Positions 37,464 through 46,254 of a DNA stretch of 64,000 bases are shown in pieces (position 1 is the first letter of the stretch; each line of letters begins with the position of its first letter). The translations under genes and the position numbers were made by a program. The DNA is from DASTFY01 sp963813375. GTDB lineage: Bacteria; Actinomycetota; Acidimicrobiia; Acidimicrobiales; Ilumatobacteraceae. The stretch covers positions 310,001 through 374,000 of the forward strand of contig CAWEYT010000010.1 in NCBI GenBank assembly GCA_963813375.1, written 5' to 3'. The notes under the pieces were generated by a model. It was given only the letters and a program-made list of their open reading frames with translations. It searched no databases and had not been told where the DNA came from.

Positions 37464-37928
37464 ATGCGGGTGTCCACACGCGGTGACTACGCCTGCCGTG
37501 CGCTGCTCTCGCTCGCCCTGCACCCGGACGCCGGCCCGACCTCGGTCCGGGACATCGCCGAGCGCACCGGCCTCCCCCAGCCGTACCTGGAGCAGATCCT
37601 CCTCGCCCTGAAGGGTGCCGGGCTCGTCCGCTCCAAGCGGGGCGTGGGCGGTGGCTACATCCTGGCCCGGGCACCCGAGGCCATCCGGCTCTCCGACATC
37701 GTGAGCGCGGTCGACGGACCCATCACGCTGGGCGACTTCGGTCAGCCCCACCAGGACGGCGCCTGCGACCACGAGGGCCAGTGCGTCCTCCTGGCCATCT
37801 GGGCCGACGTCGGCTCCCACATGCGCCACCACCTGGACGGGTACACGCTGGCCGACGTGGCCAGCCAGGCCCGGGGTGAGGCGCCGTGGCCCGAGCCGCT
37901 CGACCACGTCGACGCGCCCAGCCGCTGA
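37464..37928 (+). CDS. Rrf2-family transcriptional regulator
   Basis: 154 residues. MRVSTRGDYACRALLSLALH and TSVRDIAERTGLPQPYLEQI form the winged helix. ALKGAGLVRSKRGVGGGYIL is the Rrf2 wing. The C-terminal segment has Cys residues in GACDHEGQCVLLAIWADV, fewer than the three of IscR/NsrR, so a cluster or thiol sensor is possible but not certain. Target unknown. The divergent phosphodiesterase is the closest candidate. A long perfect inverted repeat follows 6 bp after the stop. Confidence 0.85.
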   Translation: MRVSTRGDYACRALLSLALHPDAGPTSVRDIAERTGLPQPYLEQILLALKGAGLVRSKRGVGGGYILARAPEAIRLSDIVSAVDGPITLGDFGQPHQDGACDHEGQCVLLAIWADVGSHMRHHLDGYTLADVASQARGEAPWPEPLDHVDAPSR

Positions 37929-37933
37929 CCACC

Positions 37934-37985
37934 CGTTCTGGTCCGAGATCTGCACCGCCGAGCGCGCGGATCTCGGACCAGAACG
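37934..37985. terminator. 17-bp perfect inverted repeat between Rrf2 and rluD
   Basis: Left arm CGTTCTGGTCCGAGATC (37934-37950) and right arm GATCTCGGACCAGAACG (37969-37985) pair perfectly across an 18-nt loop. The gene stops lie just outside, at 37928 (+) and 37986 (-), so it is a bidirectional terminator. Confidence 0.88.
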
Positions 37986-38922
37986 CTATGGGGTGGGGCT
38001 GCCGAGGCCGGCCAGGACGGGGGCCAGGTCGGGGGGAAGGGGGGCGTCGAAGGCCATCGCCTGCGCCGGTGACCGGGTGGCTGAAGGCGAGGTGCTCGGC
38101 GTGCAGGAACAGCCTTGGCACGACCAGGGCCTCCCGCACGCCGCCGTAGTCCCGATCACCGACGACGGGATGGCCGATCGAGGTCAGGTGGACACGGATC
38201 TGGTGGGTCCGGCCGGTCTCCAGCTCGCAGCCCAGCAGGGCGAGGTCCGTTGGTCGGTCGTAGCAGGCCCGGACCTCGTAGCGCGTGCGGGCCGGTCGTC
38301 CTCCGGCCACCACGGCCTGGCGCGTGGGCTGGCGCGGAGAACGGCCGATCGGGGCGTCGATCACCCCGCGCGGCGTCTCGGGCACGCCCCAGACGAGGGC
38401 CGCGTAGCGTCGCTCGACCCGGCGGTCCCCGAGCGCGGCGACGAGCGCGGTGTACGCCGTCGGCGTCAGGGCCACCACCAGGAGGCCGGAGGTGTCCCGG
38501 TCGAGCCGATGGACGATGCCGGGGCGGTGGGCCTCGCCGACCTCCGCCAGCTCCGGGTATCGGGCCAGCAGCCCGTTGACCAGGGTGCCCTCGCCCTGAC
38601 CAGCACCAGGGTGCACGACCAGCCCGGCCGGCTTGTCGACCACGACCACGTCGGCGTCCTCGTAGACGATGTTCACGGGGACGCTGGCGTCCGGTCCCGG
38701 TGGGGACTCGGTGGGAAGCTCCCGGAGGTCGACGGTCAGCGACTGTCCCGCGGTGACGCGCTGCCGTCCGGCGGAGACCACCGTCCCGTCGATCCGGACC
38801 GCGCCCGCAGCGACGAGCGTCGCCGCCTCGCTCCGGCTGCAACCGGCGACGAGGCTGACAACCCGGTCCACCCGCTCACCGTCGAGCGCGGGCGGGATCT
38901 CCTCAAGGACCGGCTCGCTCAT
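37986..38922 (-). CDS. rluD: 23S rRNA pseudouridine synthase RluD family, frameshifted at the 3' end
   Basis: 312 residues. An S4 RNA-binding domain (DGERVDRVVSLVAGCSRSEA) precedes a catalytic domain with HRPGIVHRLDRDTSGLLVVA (catalytic Asp in HRLDRDTSG), then GRTHQIRVHLTSIGHPVVGD. Near 38065 one extra base breaks the frame after HPVTGA. The proper end MAFDAPLPPDLAPVLAGLG stops at a TAG at 37986, next to the inverted-repeat terminator. Overlaps the lspA 3' end by 20 nt. Confidence 0.88.
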
Positions 38923-39421
38923 CGCCCTGGTCGACTGGCTGTTCGGTACGGCCGGCCAGCAGCGAGCCCAGCACGAGGATCACGCCGCCGATCGTGACCG
39001 CCATGTCGGCCACGTTGAAGATCGGCCACCACTGCACATCGATGAAGTCGACCACCGCGCCCCCGAGGAAGCCGTCCCCGGCCCGGAGCAGGCGGTCCGC
39101 CACGTTGCCGATGGCGCCGCCGATCACGAGGCCGATGCCGACGGCCGAGAGCATCGAGCCCGTACGCCGCAGCGACACCAGCAGCACGACGATCACCCCG
39201 AGCGCCACGACCCCGATGAACGGACCCACCCCACGGCCCTGGCTGAAGGCCATGCCGCTGTTGAACGTGAGGTTGAAGCGCAGGGAGCCGACCACGTCCA
39301 CGGTGCGGCCGCCGCTGAGGTTGCGTACGGCCCAGGTCTTGCTGAGCTGGTCCGCCAGGATCACGAGCGCGGCCACACCGACGCTGACGAGCGTCAGCGG
39401 GCGCGGCCCAGGTGTGCTCAC
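38903..39421 (-). CDS. lspA: Lipoprotein signal peptidase (LspA)
   Basis: Cleaves prolipoproteins in the membrane. 172 residues; GTG 39421 overlaps the preceding stop by 4 nt. About four membrane helices. NLTFNSGMAFSQGRGVGP, GNVADRLLRAGDGFLGGAVV, DFIDVQWWPIFNVADMAVTI. The two catalytic Asp are in GNVADR and FNVADM, as in E. coli LspA. Lipoproteins in the same window (LDT, the 30005 gene) would be substrates. Confidence 0.92.
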   Translation of the reverse strand: MSTPGPRPLTLVSVGVAALVILADQLSKTWAVRNLSGGRTVDVVGSLRFNLTFNSGMAFSQGRGVGPFIGVVALGVIVVLLVSLRRTGSMLSAVGIGLVIGGAIGNVADRLLRAGDGFLGGAVVDFIDVQWWPIFNVADMAVTIGGVILVLGSLLAGRTEQPVDQGDERAGP

Positions 39422-40194
39422 CGGCGGGAGCCGAGCCCGCCGACCTTCTCCTCGACCAGTTCGGTCGCCCACGGGATGGCCTTCAGGCGCTCCTTCGGGA
39501 TCGGCCGCCCCGACACCACCGAGTAGCCGTACGTCCCAGCCTTGATGCGAGCGAGCGCTTCGTCGATGTCGCTCACCGTCTGGCGGGCCTGGGCCGAGAG
39601 GGCGAGGTCGCGCTCACGCTCCACGACCAGGCTGTCGCCCTCGCCCGACTCGTCGTCGAACTGCACGTCCCCGGGATCGAGGTCCTCCATGAGCTCGGCA
39701 GCTTCGTCCTCGAGGCGCTGCGCCTGCCCCAGCAGGTTGGCCCGCTCCTCCATCAGGAGGTTCCGCTGCGACGCCAGGAACGTGGCGTCGAAGTGGCCCG
39801 AAGACTTCGCGCCGCCCTCCTTGCGCGGCCGCGCCGGCGCCGCCGCCTTGGCCGCACTGCTCTTGGCCGCACTGCTCTTGGCGGTCGTGCTCTTGGCGGG
39901 TGCCGCCTTGGCGGCCGGGGCCCTTTCCTTCACAGCAGGGGCCTTCACAGCCGGGGCCTTCACCGCCGTGGCCTTCACCGCCGGGGCCTTCGTCGCGGGC
40001 GCCTTGGCCGCGGGTGCCTTCGCTGCCGCCTTGCCCGCGGCCGTCTTGGCCGGCGCCTTGGTCGACTTCGCCGCCACCTTGCCCGCGGGTGCCTTCGCCG
40101 CCGTCTTCTTGGCCGCAGCAGGCTTCCCAGCCGCCTTGGCAGGGGCGGCGGCGACCTTCTTGGCCGGAGCCTTCTTGGCTGGGGTGGGCGCCAT
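39418..40194 (-). CDS. TraR/DksA-type protein with histone H1-like Lys-Ala-Pro N-terminus and lost zinc cysteines
   Basis: 258 residues in two parts. Residues 1-125 are almost only Ala, Lys, Pro and Thr (KAPAKKVAAAPAKAAGKPAA, repeats of AKAPAVKAP), like histone H1 tails, and should bind DNA or RNA without folding. Residues 130-258 are a DksA-like coiled coil: FLASQRNLLMEERANLLGQA, LALSAQARQTVSDIDEALAR. In the zinc-finger position IKAGTYGYSVVSGRPIPKER all four Cys are absent, as in some actinobacterial DksA-like proteins. An RNA polymerase or nucleoid role is inferred. It overlaps lspA by 4 nt (GTGA), and follows ileS by 87 bp. Confidence 0.83.
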   Translation of the reverse strand: MAPTPAKKAPAKKVAAAPAKAAGKPAAAKKTAAKAPAGKVAAKSTKAPAKTAAGKAAAKAPAAKAPATKAPAVKATAVKAPAVKAPAVKERAPAAKAAPAKSTTAKSSAAKSSAAKAAAPARPRKEGGAKSSGHFDATFLASQRNLLMEERANLLGQAQRLEDEAAELMEDLDPGDVQFDDESGEGDSLVVERERDLALSAQARQTVSDIDEALARIKAGTYGYSVVSGRPIPKERLKAIPWATELVEEKVGGLGSRR

Positions 40195-40281
40195 CGTCGG
40201 GGCCTCCTCCGAGGGGGCGGGCGTCAGGAACGTGCGATGGTACCGGTCCGGGAGGGGTGAACCACAGCGCCTGCGGCCGCT

Positions 40282-43200
40282 TCAGCGCGTCCCGGCCGTC
40301 GCCGCGACGGCGATGCCGAGCGGTTGATCGGCGAGCGTGAGCGGCGCATCGGGGGCGGGGTCGACCCAGCGGACGGTGACGGCCAGCGTCTCGCCCGCGA
40401 CCATGCCCGCGAACGGCTCGAGCTGCCGGCGCACCTCCGCGGGCGCACCGATGGCCAGGTCGATCCGGTCCGACACGTTCAGCCCGGCGTCGCGTCGTGC
40501 CTGCTGCACGAGGCGGACCAGGTCCCGGGCCAGACCCTCGGCCTCCAACTCGGGCGTGAGCGCCACGTCCAGCACGACGACGCCGTCGCCGCGGGGCAGC
40601 GACGCGCTCGCCCCGTGGTCCCCCGCCACCAACCGGAGCGTGTACTCGCCCTCCAGGAGCGGGATGCCGCCGGCCACGACCGAATCCCCGTCCCGGGTCC
40701 ACTCGCCGGCCCGGACGGCCCGGATGACCTTCTGGACGTCGGGACCGAGGCGGGGCCCGGCGACGGCAGGGACCACCTGCAGCACGGACCGGGCGACCGC
40801 GCCCACGTCGTCGGTCAGCGACAGCTCCTTCACGTTGACCTCGTCGCGGAGCAGCGCGGCGAACGGCGCGAGGGAGCTCGCGCCTGCCACCGCGACGGTC
40901 AGCGAGGACAGCGGCTGGCGCACCCGGAGGCTGTTGGCCTTCCTGATGCTGAGCACGGTCGAGCACACCTCCCGCACGCGGTCCATGGCCGCCACGAGCT
41001 CGGCGTCGGCCGGCAGCTCGGACGGTGATGGCCAGTCGGCGAGGTGCACGCTGCGCTCGCCGGTCAGGGCCCGGTGGATGTGCTCGCTCACGAGCGGCAG
41101 GAGCGGCGCGACCACCCTCGTCGTGATCGAGAGGACGGTGTGCAGGGTCTCGACGGCATCCTGCTCACCGGCCCAGAACCGGCTGCGGCTCCGGCGGATG
41201 TACCAGTTCGTCAGGCTGTCCAGGTGGTCACGCACGGCGCCGCAGGCCGCGAACAGGTCGTAGGCGTCCATGCTGGCCGTGACCGAGCCGACCAGATCGT
41301 GGGTCTTGGCCAGGATGTACCGGTCGAGCACGTCGGCCGAGTCCGTTCGAACCGCGCCGTCGATGCCCGCCGCGTTGGCGTAGAGCGCGAGGAACGACCA
41401 CGCGTTCCACAACGGCAGCAGGACCTGGCGGACCGCGTCGCGGATGCCGGTCTCCGCCACGACCAGGTCGCCACCCCGCAGGACGGGCGACGACAGCAGG
41501 TACCAGCGCATCGCATCGGCGCCGTACGTGTCGAAGACCGCGAACGGGTCCGGGTAGTTGCGCAGGCTCTTCGACATCTTCTGGCCGTCGTCGCCGAGCA
41601 GGATGCCGTGGCTGACGCAGGTCCGGAATGCCGGCCGGTCGAACAGCGCGGTGGCCAGGACGTGCAACGTGTAGAACCAGCCCCGCGTCTGCCCGATGTA
41701 CTCGACGATGAAGTCGCCCGGGTAGTGGTGCTCGAACCAGTCCTGGTTCTCGAACGGGTAGTGCACCTGCGCGAACGGCATCGAGCCGGACTCGAACCAG
41801 CAGTCGAGCACCTCCGGTACCCGGCGCATCATCGACTGGCCGGTCGGATCGTCGGGGTTGGGCCGTACGAGGGCGTCGACCATCGGGCGGTGGAGGTCCG
41901 ACGGGCGCACGCCGAAGTCCCGCTCGAGCTCGTCCAGGCTCCCGTAGATGTCGACGCGCGGGTAGCGGGGATCGTCGCTCTTCCACACGGGGATGGGCGA
42001 GCCCCAGTACCGGTTGCGGCTGATCGACCAGTCGCGGGCGTTGGCCAGCCACTTGCCGAAGCTGCCGTCGCGGAGGTGGTCCGGTACCCAGGTGATCTCC
42101 TGGTTCAGCTCGACCATGCGGTCCCGGAACGAGCTCACCTCGACGAACCACGAGGACACCGCCCGGTACACGAGCGGCTTCGCGCAGCGCCAGCAGTGCG
42201 GGTAGGGGTGGTCGTGCGTCTCGTGGCGGACGACGTGGCCGGCGTCCTTGAGCGCCCGGATCACGAGCGGGTTGGCGTCGAAGACGTGCATGCCGGCCCA
42301 CGGTGCGATCTCCGCCGTGTACCGGCCCTGCGCGTCCATCGGGACGACGGTCTCGATGCCGTTGGCGTTGCCGACCGCCTGGTCCTCCTCGCCGTGCCCG
42401 GGCGACAGGTGGACCACGCCGGTGCCGTCGTCCGTGGACACGAACTCGGCCCCCAGCACCTGGAAGGCCCCTGGGCCGGTCACGTCGGGCTGGTCGGCGA
42501 AGAAGGGGAACAGCGGTCGGTACCGCAGGCCGACCAGCTCCGATCCCTTCACGGTCGCGACATGGGTGGCCCGGGCCAGCTCGCGCTCGTACGCGTCGAG
42601 GCGAGCCTCGGCCAGGAGGTACTGCTGGCCGTCCTCCTCCATCACCGCATAGTCGATGTCCGGGCCGACGGCGAGGCCCAGGTTGGACGGCAGCGTCCAC
42701 GGCGTCGTGGTCCAGGCCAGGATGCGCCGCCCGTCCTCCAGCTCGAACCAGACGGTGAGCGCGGGGTCCTGGCGGTCCTTGTAGACGTCGTCCATCCGGG
42801 TCTCGGTGTTGCTGAGCGGGGTCTCGCACCGCCAGCAGTAGGCCAGCACCCGGAAGCCCTCGTAGAGCAGGCCCTTGTCCCACAGGGATCGGAAGGCCCA
42901 CATCACGCTCTCCATGTACGGGAGGTCGAGGGTCTTGTAGTCGTTCTCGAAGTCGACCCAGCGGGCCTGGCGGGTGACGTAGCGCTCCCACTCGTTCGTG
43001 TAGCGCAGCACGGACGTGCGACAGGCGTCGTTGAAGCGGTCGATGCCGTAGTCGACGATCTCCGGCCGTCCGGACAGGCCGAGCTCCTTCTCCGCCTCGA
43101 CCTCCGCAGGCAGGCCGTGGCAGTCCCAGCCGAAGCGCCGCTCGACCCGCCGGCCCCGCATGGCCTGGTACCGGGGAACGGCGTCCTTGACGAAGCCCGT

Positions 43201-43395
43201 CAGCAGGTGGCCGTAGTGCGGGAGACCGTTGGCGAAGGGCGGGCCGTCGTAGAAGACGTACTCGTTGGCGCCTTGCGCGCCGGCGGGACGCTGCTCCACG
43301 GAGGCCGGGAAGGTCTTGTCGCCCTCCCAGAAGGCGAGGACCTCGGCCTCCAGGGCCGGGAACGACGGTTGCGGGTCGACGGAGGGATAGGCCAT
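40282..43395 (-). CDS. ileS: Isoleucyl-tRNA synthetase
   Basis: Charges tRNA-Ile; 1037 residues in one intact frame. HYGHLLTGFVKDAVPRYQAM has the class I HIGH-type motif (PHYGHL). The GWDCHGLPAEVEAEKELG block and KMSKSLRNYPDPFAVFDTYG (KMSKS loop) follow, with an editing domain between them (LAWTTTPWTLPSNLGLAVG). The N-terminal sequence matches the type 2, eukaryote-like IleRS also found in mycobacteria, a class that is less sensitive to mupirocin; this is a family statement, not measured. The 86-bp gap upstream is too short for a T-box leader. Confidence 0.95.
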   Translation of the reverse strand: MAYPSVDPQPSFPALEAEVLAFWEGDKTFPASVEQRPAGAQGANEYVFYDGPPFANGLPHYGHLLTGFVKDAVPRYQAMRGRRVERRFGWDCHGLPAEVEAEKELGLSGRPEIVDYGIDRFNDACRTSVLRYTNEWERYVTRQARWVDFENDYKTLDLPYMESVMWAFRSLWDKGLLYEGFRVLAYCWRCETPLSNTETRMDDVYKDRQDPALTVWFELEDGRRILAWTTTPWTLPSNLGLAVGPDIDYAVMEEDGQQYLLAEARLDAYERELARATHVATVKGSELVGLRYRPLFPFFADQPDVTGPGAFQVLGAEFVSTDDGTGVVHLSPGHGEEDQAVGNANGIETVVPMDAQGRYTAEIAPWAGMHVFDANPLVIRALKDAGHVVRHETHDHPYPHCWRCAKPLVYRAVSSWFVEVSSFRDRMVELNQEITWVPDHLRDGSFGKWLANARDWSISRNRYWGSPIPVWKSDDPRYPRVDIYGSLDELERDFGVRPSDLHRPMVDALVRPNPDDPTGQSMMRRVPEVLDCWFESGSMPFAQVHYPFENQDWFEHHYPGDFIVEYIGQTRGWFYTLHVLATALFDRPAFRTCVSHGILLGDDGQKMSKSLRNYPDPFAVFDTYGADAMRWYLLSSPVLRGGDLVVAETGIRDAVRQVLLPLWNAWSFLALYANAAGIDGAVRTDSADVLDRYILAKTHDLVGSVTASMDAYDLFAACGAVRDHLDSLTNWYIRRSRSRFWAGEQDAVETLHTVLSITTRVVAPLLPLVSEHIHRALTGERSVHLADWPSPSELPADAELVAAMDRVREVCSTVLSIRKANSLRVRQPLSSLTVAVAGASSLAPFAALLRDEVNVKELSLTDDVGAVARSVLQVVPAVAGPRLGPDVQKVIRAVRAGEWTRDGDSVVAGGIPLLEGEYTLRLVAGDHGASASLPRGDGVVVLDVALTPELEAEGLARDLVRLVQQARRDAGLNVSDRIDLAIGAPAEVRRQLEPFAGMVAGETLAVTVRWVDPAPDAPLTLADQPLGIAVAATAGTR

Positions 43396-43481
43396 CGGAC
43401 CGGCCAGGCTACCGGCAGGACCTCTCGCGGGCGGGGAGCCGGAGGCGGCGACGGTGCGTCACGCCGGCACGGTGCGGCGCG

Positions 43482-44318
43482 TCAGCGCTTCCAGCGGTCG
43501 TCGCTCATCGGGCCCTCGTCGAAGAAGGACCACGCCTGCGGCTCGGACTGGCCGACCGGCGGCACCTCCTGCGTGATGGGGTCCTGCTTCTCCCCCGTGG
43601 CCGCCGACGCGTCGGGCGCCGGGAAGGCGCTCTCGCCCGGGGCGCCGGCCTCCGACGCCACCTCGGTCGGCGGCGGCTCAGGGGTGCTGCCGGGCTCGGT
43701 CGGGGGTACCAGCGCCGGCGGGGGCGGCTCGTCCGGCGCGGCGCTGAGGGCCGGCGGTGGAGCGTCCTGCAGGCCGTCCGGCTTGTCGAGCGCCTGCTGG
43801 AGCGCGGCGACCGCCGAGGCCACCCGCTCCCGCTGGGAGGTGATGTGGCCGGACAGGGCTTCGACGTCGTCGGACAGCGCGGCCCGCCGGGACTCCAGCG
43901 CGTCCACCTCGACCGCCACCCGCGAGCGGGTGATCTCGCCGGTGCGCAGCGCCTCCTGCTCGGCCGCGGTGATGATCTGGCTCCCCTGGGCCTTGGCCTC
44001 GGCGAGGATGCTCTCGGCGCGCTCGGCCGCCTCCTTGCGGATGCCCTCGGCCTCCTCCCGCGCATCGGCCAGGGTGGTGTCGGCGGTGCGTTGCGCCAGC
44101 AGCAGCGTCTTGGTGATGGAGTCGACGCTGGGCGCGTCCTCCGCCGGCGCCGGGGTGGCCGCGAGCCGCGCCTTCGCCTCGGCCTGCAGCGCCCGGTTCT
44201 GCAGTTCCTCGACGCCGCGCGACAACTGGCTCAGGAACGATCGCACCTGCTCCGGGTCGTATCCCTTGCGCACGACCGGGAAGGTCACGGCGGCAATCGC
44301 CTTCGGGCTCATTTCCAT
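43482..44318 (-). CDS. divIVA: DivIVA/Wag31-like polar growth protein
   Basis: About 278 residues. MSPKAIAAVTFPVVRKGYDP and EQVRSFLSQLSRGVEELQNR form the DivIVA N-terminal domain that recognises curved membrane. A long coiled coil follows (KEAAERAESILAEAKAQGSQ, ALESRRAALSDDVEALSGHI), then a Pro/Glu-rich tail ending in FFDEGPMSDDRWKR. ATG 44318 (MEMSPKAIAA) is taken; ATG 44312 is possible. The longer in-frame start at 44501 lies in a repeat element and is rejected. Position after sepF and yggT is as in mycobacteria (wag31). The role is in polar or septal cell-wall placement. Confidence 0.87.
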   Translation of the reverse strand: MEMSPKAIAAVTFPVVRKGYDPEQVRSFLSQLSRGVEELQNRALQAEAKARLAATPAPAEDAPSVDSITKTLLLAQRTADTTLADAREEAEGIRKEAAERAESILAEAKAQGSQIITAAEQEALRTGEITRSRVAVEVDALESRRAALSDDVEALSGHITSQRERVASAVAALQQALDKPDGLQDAPPPALSAAPDEPPPPALVPPTEPGSTPEPPPTEVASEAGAPGESAFPAPDASAATGEKQDPITQEVPPVGQSEPQAWSFFDEGPMSDDRWKR

Positions 44319-44397
44319 GGTCAACAACCTTATGCCCCGCCCCCACCGCGAACGCGGACGCACCGGCGGTCGGGTCGCGGGCGCGGAGCGCCCGCCG

Positions 44398-44484
44398 GGG
44401 GTGCGGGGGCGTTGCCCCCGCAGATGGCCCGCAGGCGGCTCCGCCGCCGAGGAGCCCTGAGCGCGGCCGAAGGCCGGCACCACC
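44398..44484. repeat. Intergenic structured element, copy B (3' side of yggT)
   Basis: The 210-bp gap 44319-44528 has no gene. From 44398 it shows GGGGGTGCGGGGG, then the hairpin GGGGGCGTTGCCCCC, then GGCGGCTCCGCCGCC, then CTGAGCGCGGCCGAAGGCCG. The block order matches copy A at 31911 although the bases differ, which suggests conserved hairpins. Confidence 0.6.
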
Positions 44485-44499
44485 CGATGGGGGGATCTC

Positions 44500-44526
44500 A
44501 AGGGGGGAAGGTCCCCTTCCCCCCTT
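44500..44526. terminator. Perfect 12-bp hairpin after yggT
   Basis: AAGGGGGGAAGG (44500-44511) pairs with CCTTCCCCCCTT (44515-44526) over a 3-nt loop. It starts 3 bp beyond the yggT stop in the direction of transcription and probably ends the ftsZ-side transcript before divIVA. Confidence 0.8.
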
Positions 44527-44528
44527 GA

Positions 44529-44786
44529 CTAGATGAATCCTCCCCCGCAGCCGAGCACGCCTTCGAGGATGCCGATGCCGAGGATCAGGACGATCGGTGA
44601 GATGTCGAGCGGACCGAGGCGGGGCAGCACCCGGCGCAACGGCGCGAGGACAGGATCGACGATGGCGCGGAGGAAGCTGAAGATGCGGTAGCCGACACCG
44701 CTCGGGTTGAGTGGGAACCAGCTCAGGATGATGAAGCCGAGGATGGCGAGCAGGTACAGGTTGATGAGCGTGCAGACGATGCCCAT
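44529..44786 (-). CDS. YggT family membrane protein
   Basis: 85 residues with two hydrophobic segments: LINLYLLAILGFIILSWFPL and ISPIVLILGIGILEGVLGCG, joined by the YggT hallmark YRIFSFLRAIVDPVLAPLRR and VLPRLGPLDIS. The start is ATG 44786 (MGIVCTLINLY); earlier in-frame starts lie in the intergenic repeats. Member of the division operon downstream of sepF. Its role is unclear in the literature; linked to osmotic shock or division. Confidence 0.87.
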   Translation of the reverse strand: MGIVCTLINLYLLAILGFIILSWFPLNPSGVGYRIFSFLRAIVDPVLAPLRRVLPRLGPLDISPIVLILGIGILEGVLGCGGGFI

Positions 44787-45535
44787 GGTCGAGGCCGGAG
44801 ACTCAGTGAAGCCGGTGCGTCCAGCTTGGCTGGCGCACCGCAACGAGGCCCGAGGCATTGCCGAGCGAAGCGAGTAGGAGCCAGGCGAAGCGCAGCGGAG
44901 CATGGCGACGAAGACTCAGCGGAGCCGCAACGATGGTCGACGGATTGCCGAGCGAACATAGAGCGAAGCGAAGCGGAGCATGGCGACGAAGACTCGTCGA
45001 AGTCGCGCTCGGCCATTTGCCGGCGGTCCTCGTCCGACACGTTGGCCGGCGTGAGGAGGTAGACGCCCGTCGCGACCTTGTCGAGCTTGCCGTTGAGGGC
45101 GTAGCAGAGGCCGCTGGCGAAGTCGATCAGTCGGCGCAGCAGGTCGCGGTCGACCTCTTGCACGTTCATGATCACGGGCTGTCCGTGCTTGAACGTGTCG
45201 GCCACCTCCTGCGCCTGATCGAAGCGCAGCGGCCGGACGGTGTGGGGCGCCTTGGGCGCGCCGGAGCTGACCGGCCGGACCGCCGAGCCCTGACCGCGCG
45301 GGCGCACGGTGAGGCCCGACTCGTCGCCGGACCCTGACCGGCCGCGGTCGTAGTCGGCGTCGGACCGGGGCTGTCGAGGGACCGGCCGCACGCCGGTGTC
45401 GGCGTCGGAGGGGTAGCCGGAGGAACGCGAGGTGCTGCGCGGGGGGCGCTCGGGCTCGGGGGGCAGGTCGTAGTCGTCGTAGGCGTCGTCAGGTCCGAGC
45501 CCCAGGTAGCTCATCGCCTTCTTCCACACGGTCAT
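44723..45535 (-). CDS. sepF: Cell division protein SepF with a repeat-derived C-terminal extension
   Basis: Membrane anchor of FtsZ in bacteria that lack FtsA. MTVWKKAMSYLGLGPDDAYD is the amphipathic helix and acidic linker. The SepF core is residues about 95-180: TVRPLRFDQAQEVADTFKHG, QPVIMNVQEVDRDLLRRLID and FASGLCYALNGKLDKVATGV, then YLLTPANVSDEDRRQMAERD. Natural SepF ends here. The frame goes on for about 85 low-complexity residues through two intergenic repeats and overlaps yggT by 64 nt. I think the gene originally ended near 44995. Confidence 0.88.
   Translation of the reverse strand: MTVWKKAMSYLGLGPDDAYDDYDLPPEPERPPRSTSRSSGYPSDADTGVRPVPRQPRSDADYDRGRSGSGDESGLTVRPRGQGSAVRPVSSGAPKAPHTVRPLRFDQAQEVADTFKHGQPVIMNVQEVDRDLLRRLIDFASGLCYALNGKLDKVATGVYLLTPANVSDEDRRQMAERDFDESSSPCSASLRSMFARQSVDHRCGSAESSSPCSAALRLAPTRFARQCLGPRCGAPAKLDAPASLSLRPRPWASSARSSTCTCSPSSASSS
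44840..44996. repeat. Two degenerate direct repeats between sepF and yggT
   Basis: 44840-44917 and 44928-44996 share GCAACGA, then ATTGCCGAGCGAA and GAGCATGGCGACGAAGACTC, starting 88 bp apart, with about 9 bp difference in length. The GAGCGAAGCGA core also occurs near 32035. The right copy abuts the conserved end of SepF (MAERDFDE). Confidence 0.8.
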
Positions 45536-45555
45536 CGGGACCTCCTCTCACCAAA

Positions 45556-46229
45556 CTACTTCGGGGGCTGAGCAGGGGGTGGACGATCGCCGAACAGCGC
45601 CGTTCCCACCCGCACCATGGTCGACCCCTCCGACACCGCCACCTCCAGATCCTCGCTCATGCCCATGGACCGCTGGCGGACCCCCATCTCGTCGGCCAGG
45701 CGGCGCAGCACCCGGAACCCCTCGCCGCGCGGCGTCGGGCGAGCCGGTCCGGCCCACCGTCATCAGACCCTCGACGTCGAGACCGGCGCGCGCGGGCCGC
45801 GCTGACGAGGGCCGGCGCCTCCCCCGGTGCACACCCGCCCTTCTGCGGCTCATCGCTCACGTTGACCTGCACCATGATCCGCGCGCCAGGCGCTCGCCGG
45901 GCCACCTCCTCGACGAGCACCGGCCGGTCGATCGACTGCCACACGTCGACCACCCCGGCCAGCGCGCGGACCTTGCGTGACTGGAGGCGGCCGATGAAGT
46001 GCACCTCGGGTCGCGGTCCGGGGGGCCCGTCGAGCGCATCGAGTGCACCGAGCTTGGCCAACAGCTCCTGCGCGTAGTTCTCGCCCACCGCGGGACAGCC
46101 GGCGTCCATCGCGGCGGCGATGGCCTCGGGTCCGAACCCCTTCGTCACCGCCAGCACGGCCACCTCGGGACCTCCTCCTGCCCGCTCGATGCGCCGGCGC
46201 ACCTCGGCCAGCCGCTCGGCGACCGTCAC
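45556..46229 (-). CDS. YggS/PLP homeostasis protein, two frameshifts
   Basis: Pyridoxal phosphate-binding TIM-barrel protein of the YBL036C/YggS family. N-terminal: MTVAERLAEVRRRIERAGGG, VAVLAVTKGFGPEAIAAAMD (PLP lysine in VTKG), GENYAQELLAK and VHFIGRLQSRKVRAL. The frame breaks near 45805 and again near 45727. With these repaired it continues GLDVEGLMTVGRTGSPD and RVLRRLADEMGVRQRSMGMS, then EDLEVAVSEGSTMVRVGTAL to a TAG at 45556. About 225 residues. It lies between ftsZ and sepF, the usual place in actinobacteria. Confidence 0.85.
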
Positions 46230-46254
46230 CCCCGGGCGGTCACTTCAGGAGCCG

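Noticed and set aside
39840..40190. Repeat array in the DksA-like gene as a non-coding element
   Set aside because: The repeats are codon-periodic (Ala, Lys, Pro) and in frame with the conserved C-terminal domain.
43396..43481. T-box riboswitch before ileS
   Set aside because: The gap is only 86 bp and no T-box sequence or specifier loop is visible.
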